Assembly: GCA_015222405.1 (NCBI GenBank)
Contig: JADFVG010000072.1
Location: forward strand, 1-13,263
Length of the DNA stretch: 13,263 nucleotides
Source: Chloroflexota bacterium
Lineage (GTDB): Bacteria; Chloroflexota; Dehalococcoidia; E44-bin15
Direction: 5' to 3'
Position 1 is the first letter of the stretch, and every line of letters begins with the position of its first letter. This document shows positions 12,861-13,263 of this stretch, piece by piece. Position numbers and translations under genes: made by a program. The notes under the pieces were generated by a model. It was not told the origin of the DNA. It saw nothing but the letters and a program-made list of their open reading frames with translations, and did no database searches.

Positions 12861-13263
12861 TTCGGCTATGGAATTTGAACCTTTTGCAGCTTCCTAAACA
12901 GGGGAGGACAAATTTATTATGTGGGGTAGAGATACCCAGTGCTGTCGTACCGTCGTACCCTAGTACTGTGGTACCGGAGAAATGGCATCCTTGAGTCTGA
13001 TCGATGTGGAGTCCTTCTATAAGTGTTAACACCTTGGCAAGCATGCTGGGGATGGATTTAACTCCACTCGGAGTGGAGCTAGAGCAACAATGATGAGGAC
13101 AGGCTCGCAAATCACCAGCCACCGGACCAAGGGGCTGGGGACTGATAGAAAACGCAAGAAAGGGGGATAAAGGAGGATGCAGACTTAGAGGGTTGCTTCT
13201 GGAGAAACCTAGCCCCTTAGAAAGCTCGTCTCGGCGAGCGAGAAATAAAGGGAGTCAAAAAGG
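12861..13263. other. Right-end stretch without a supportable gene
   Basis: I see no intact coding region on either strand. A perfect hairpin CTCCACT-CGG-AGTGGAG lies at 13062-13078, GGGTA-GAGA-TACCC (a GNRA-type loop) at 12923-12936, and GCTCG...CGAGC near 13225-13240. On the minus strand a hydrophobic frame (WLVICEPVLIIVALAPLRVE) near 13130-13065 resembles a signal peptide and may be the far 5' part of the broken fragment at 12575-12860, but several stops intervene. AAAGGAGG at 13170 abuts an ATG that is followed by a stop after three codons. Confidence 0.4.

Noticed and set aside
12923..13078. Hairpins at the right end as a structured RNA gene
   Set aside because: Stems are only 5-7 pairs and scattered; no tRNA, riboswitch or known ncRNA consensus can be recognised.
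12745..13122. 125-codon minus-strand frame as a full gene
   Set aside because: Only its last ~15 codons look like protein of a known type, and the likely continuation is in another frame; better treated as part of a decayed gene.

Overview
The window looks bacterial. Promoters fit the sigma-70 pattern (TTGACA/TATAAT-like boxes with 17-bp spacers), most starts have purine-rich Shine-Dalgarno sites, and genes are tightly packed. The gene mix (HMG-CoA-synthase-like start, DUF3160 lipoprotein, Dph6-like ATP pyrophosphatase, DUF3795, a 4-hydroxyphenylacetate-hydroxylase-family protein, glpK-glpD) would suit an anaerobic Chloroflexota (Dehalococcoidia-like) genome or metagenome contig. That placement is inference from gene content and family memory. 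Base composition is visibly mosaic: the glp genes are GC-rich, while the DUF3795 and HpaB-family genes are AT-rich.

Left part (1-4250): the first 12 codons of a minus-strand HMG-CoA-synthase-like gene and a plus-strand TauE/SafE exporter leave a shared divergent promoter region. Next come a large DUF3160 lipoprotein with an unusual cysteine cluster and a convergent Dph6-like ATP pyrophosphatase.

Middle (4565-7452): three co-directional genes encode an MBL-fold hydrolase with Glu in place of the first metal His, a cysteine-rich DUF3795 protein, and an HpaB/AbfD-family protein. The last lacks the Fe-S cysteines of 4-hydroxybutyryl-CoA dehydratase and has its own strong promoter.

Right of that (7625-10850), glpK and glpD form a minus-strand operon that turns glycerol into dihydroxyacetone phosphate. 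An AttH/CrtC-like lipocalin-fold gene (11022-12074) follows on the plus strand.

The last ~1.2 kb has no intact gene I can support. It holds gene debris: an in-frame copy of the last ~22 codons of the MBL gene with its downstream spacer (88 bp, 80 identical, duplicated from 5315-5402), and a frame-broken minus-strand fragment resembling a secreted beta-sandwich protein. The AttH-like gene lies between this MBL tail and a possible minus-strand gene tail next to the glpK promoter, which suggests a recombination or insertion history. No tRNA, rRNA, CRISPR array or complete insertion sequence was seen.
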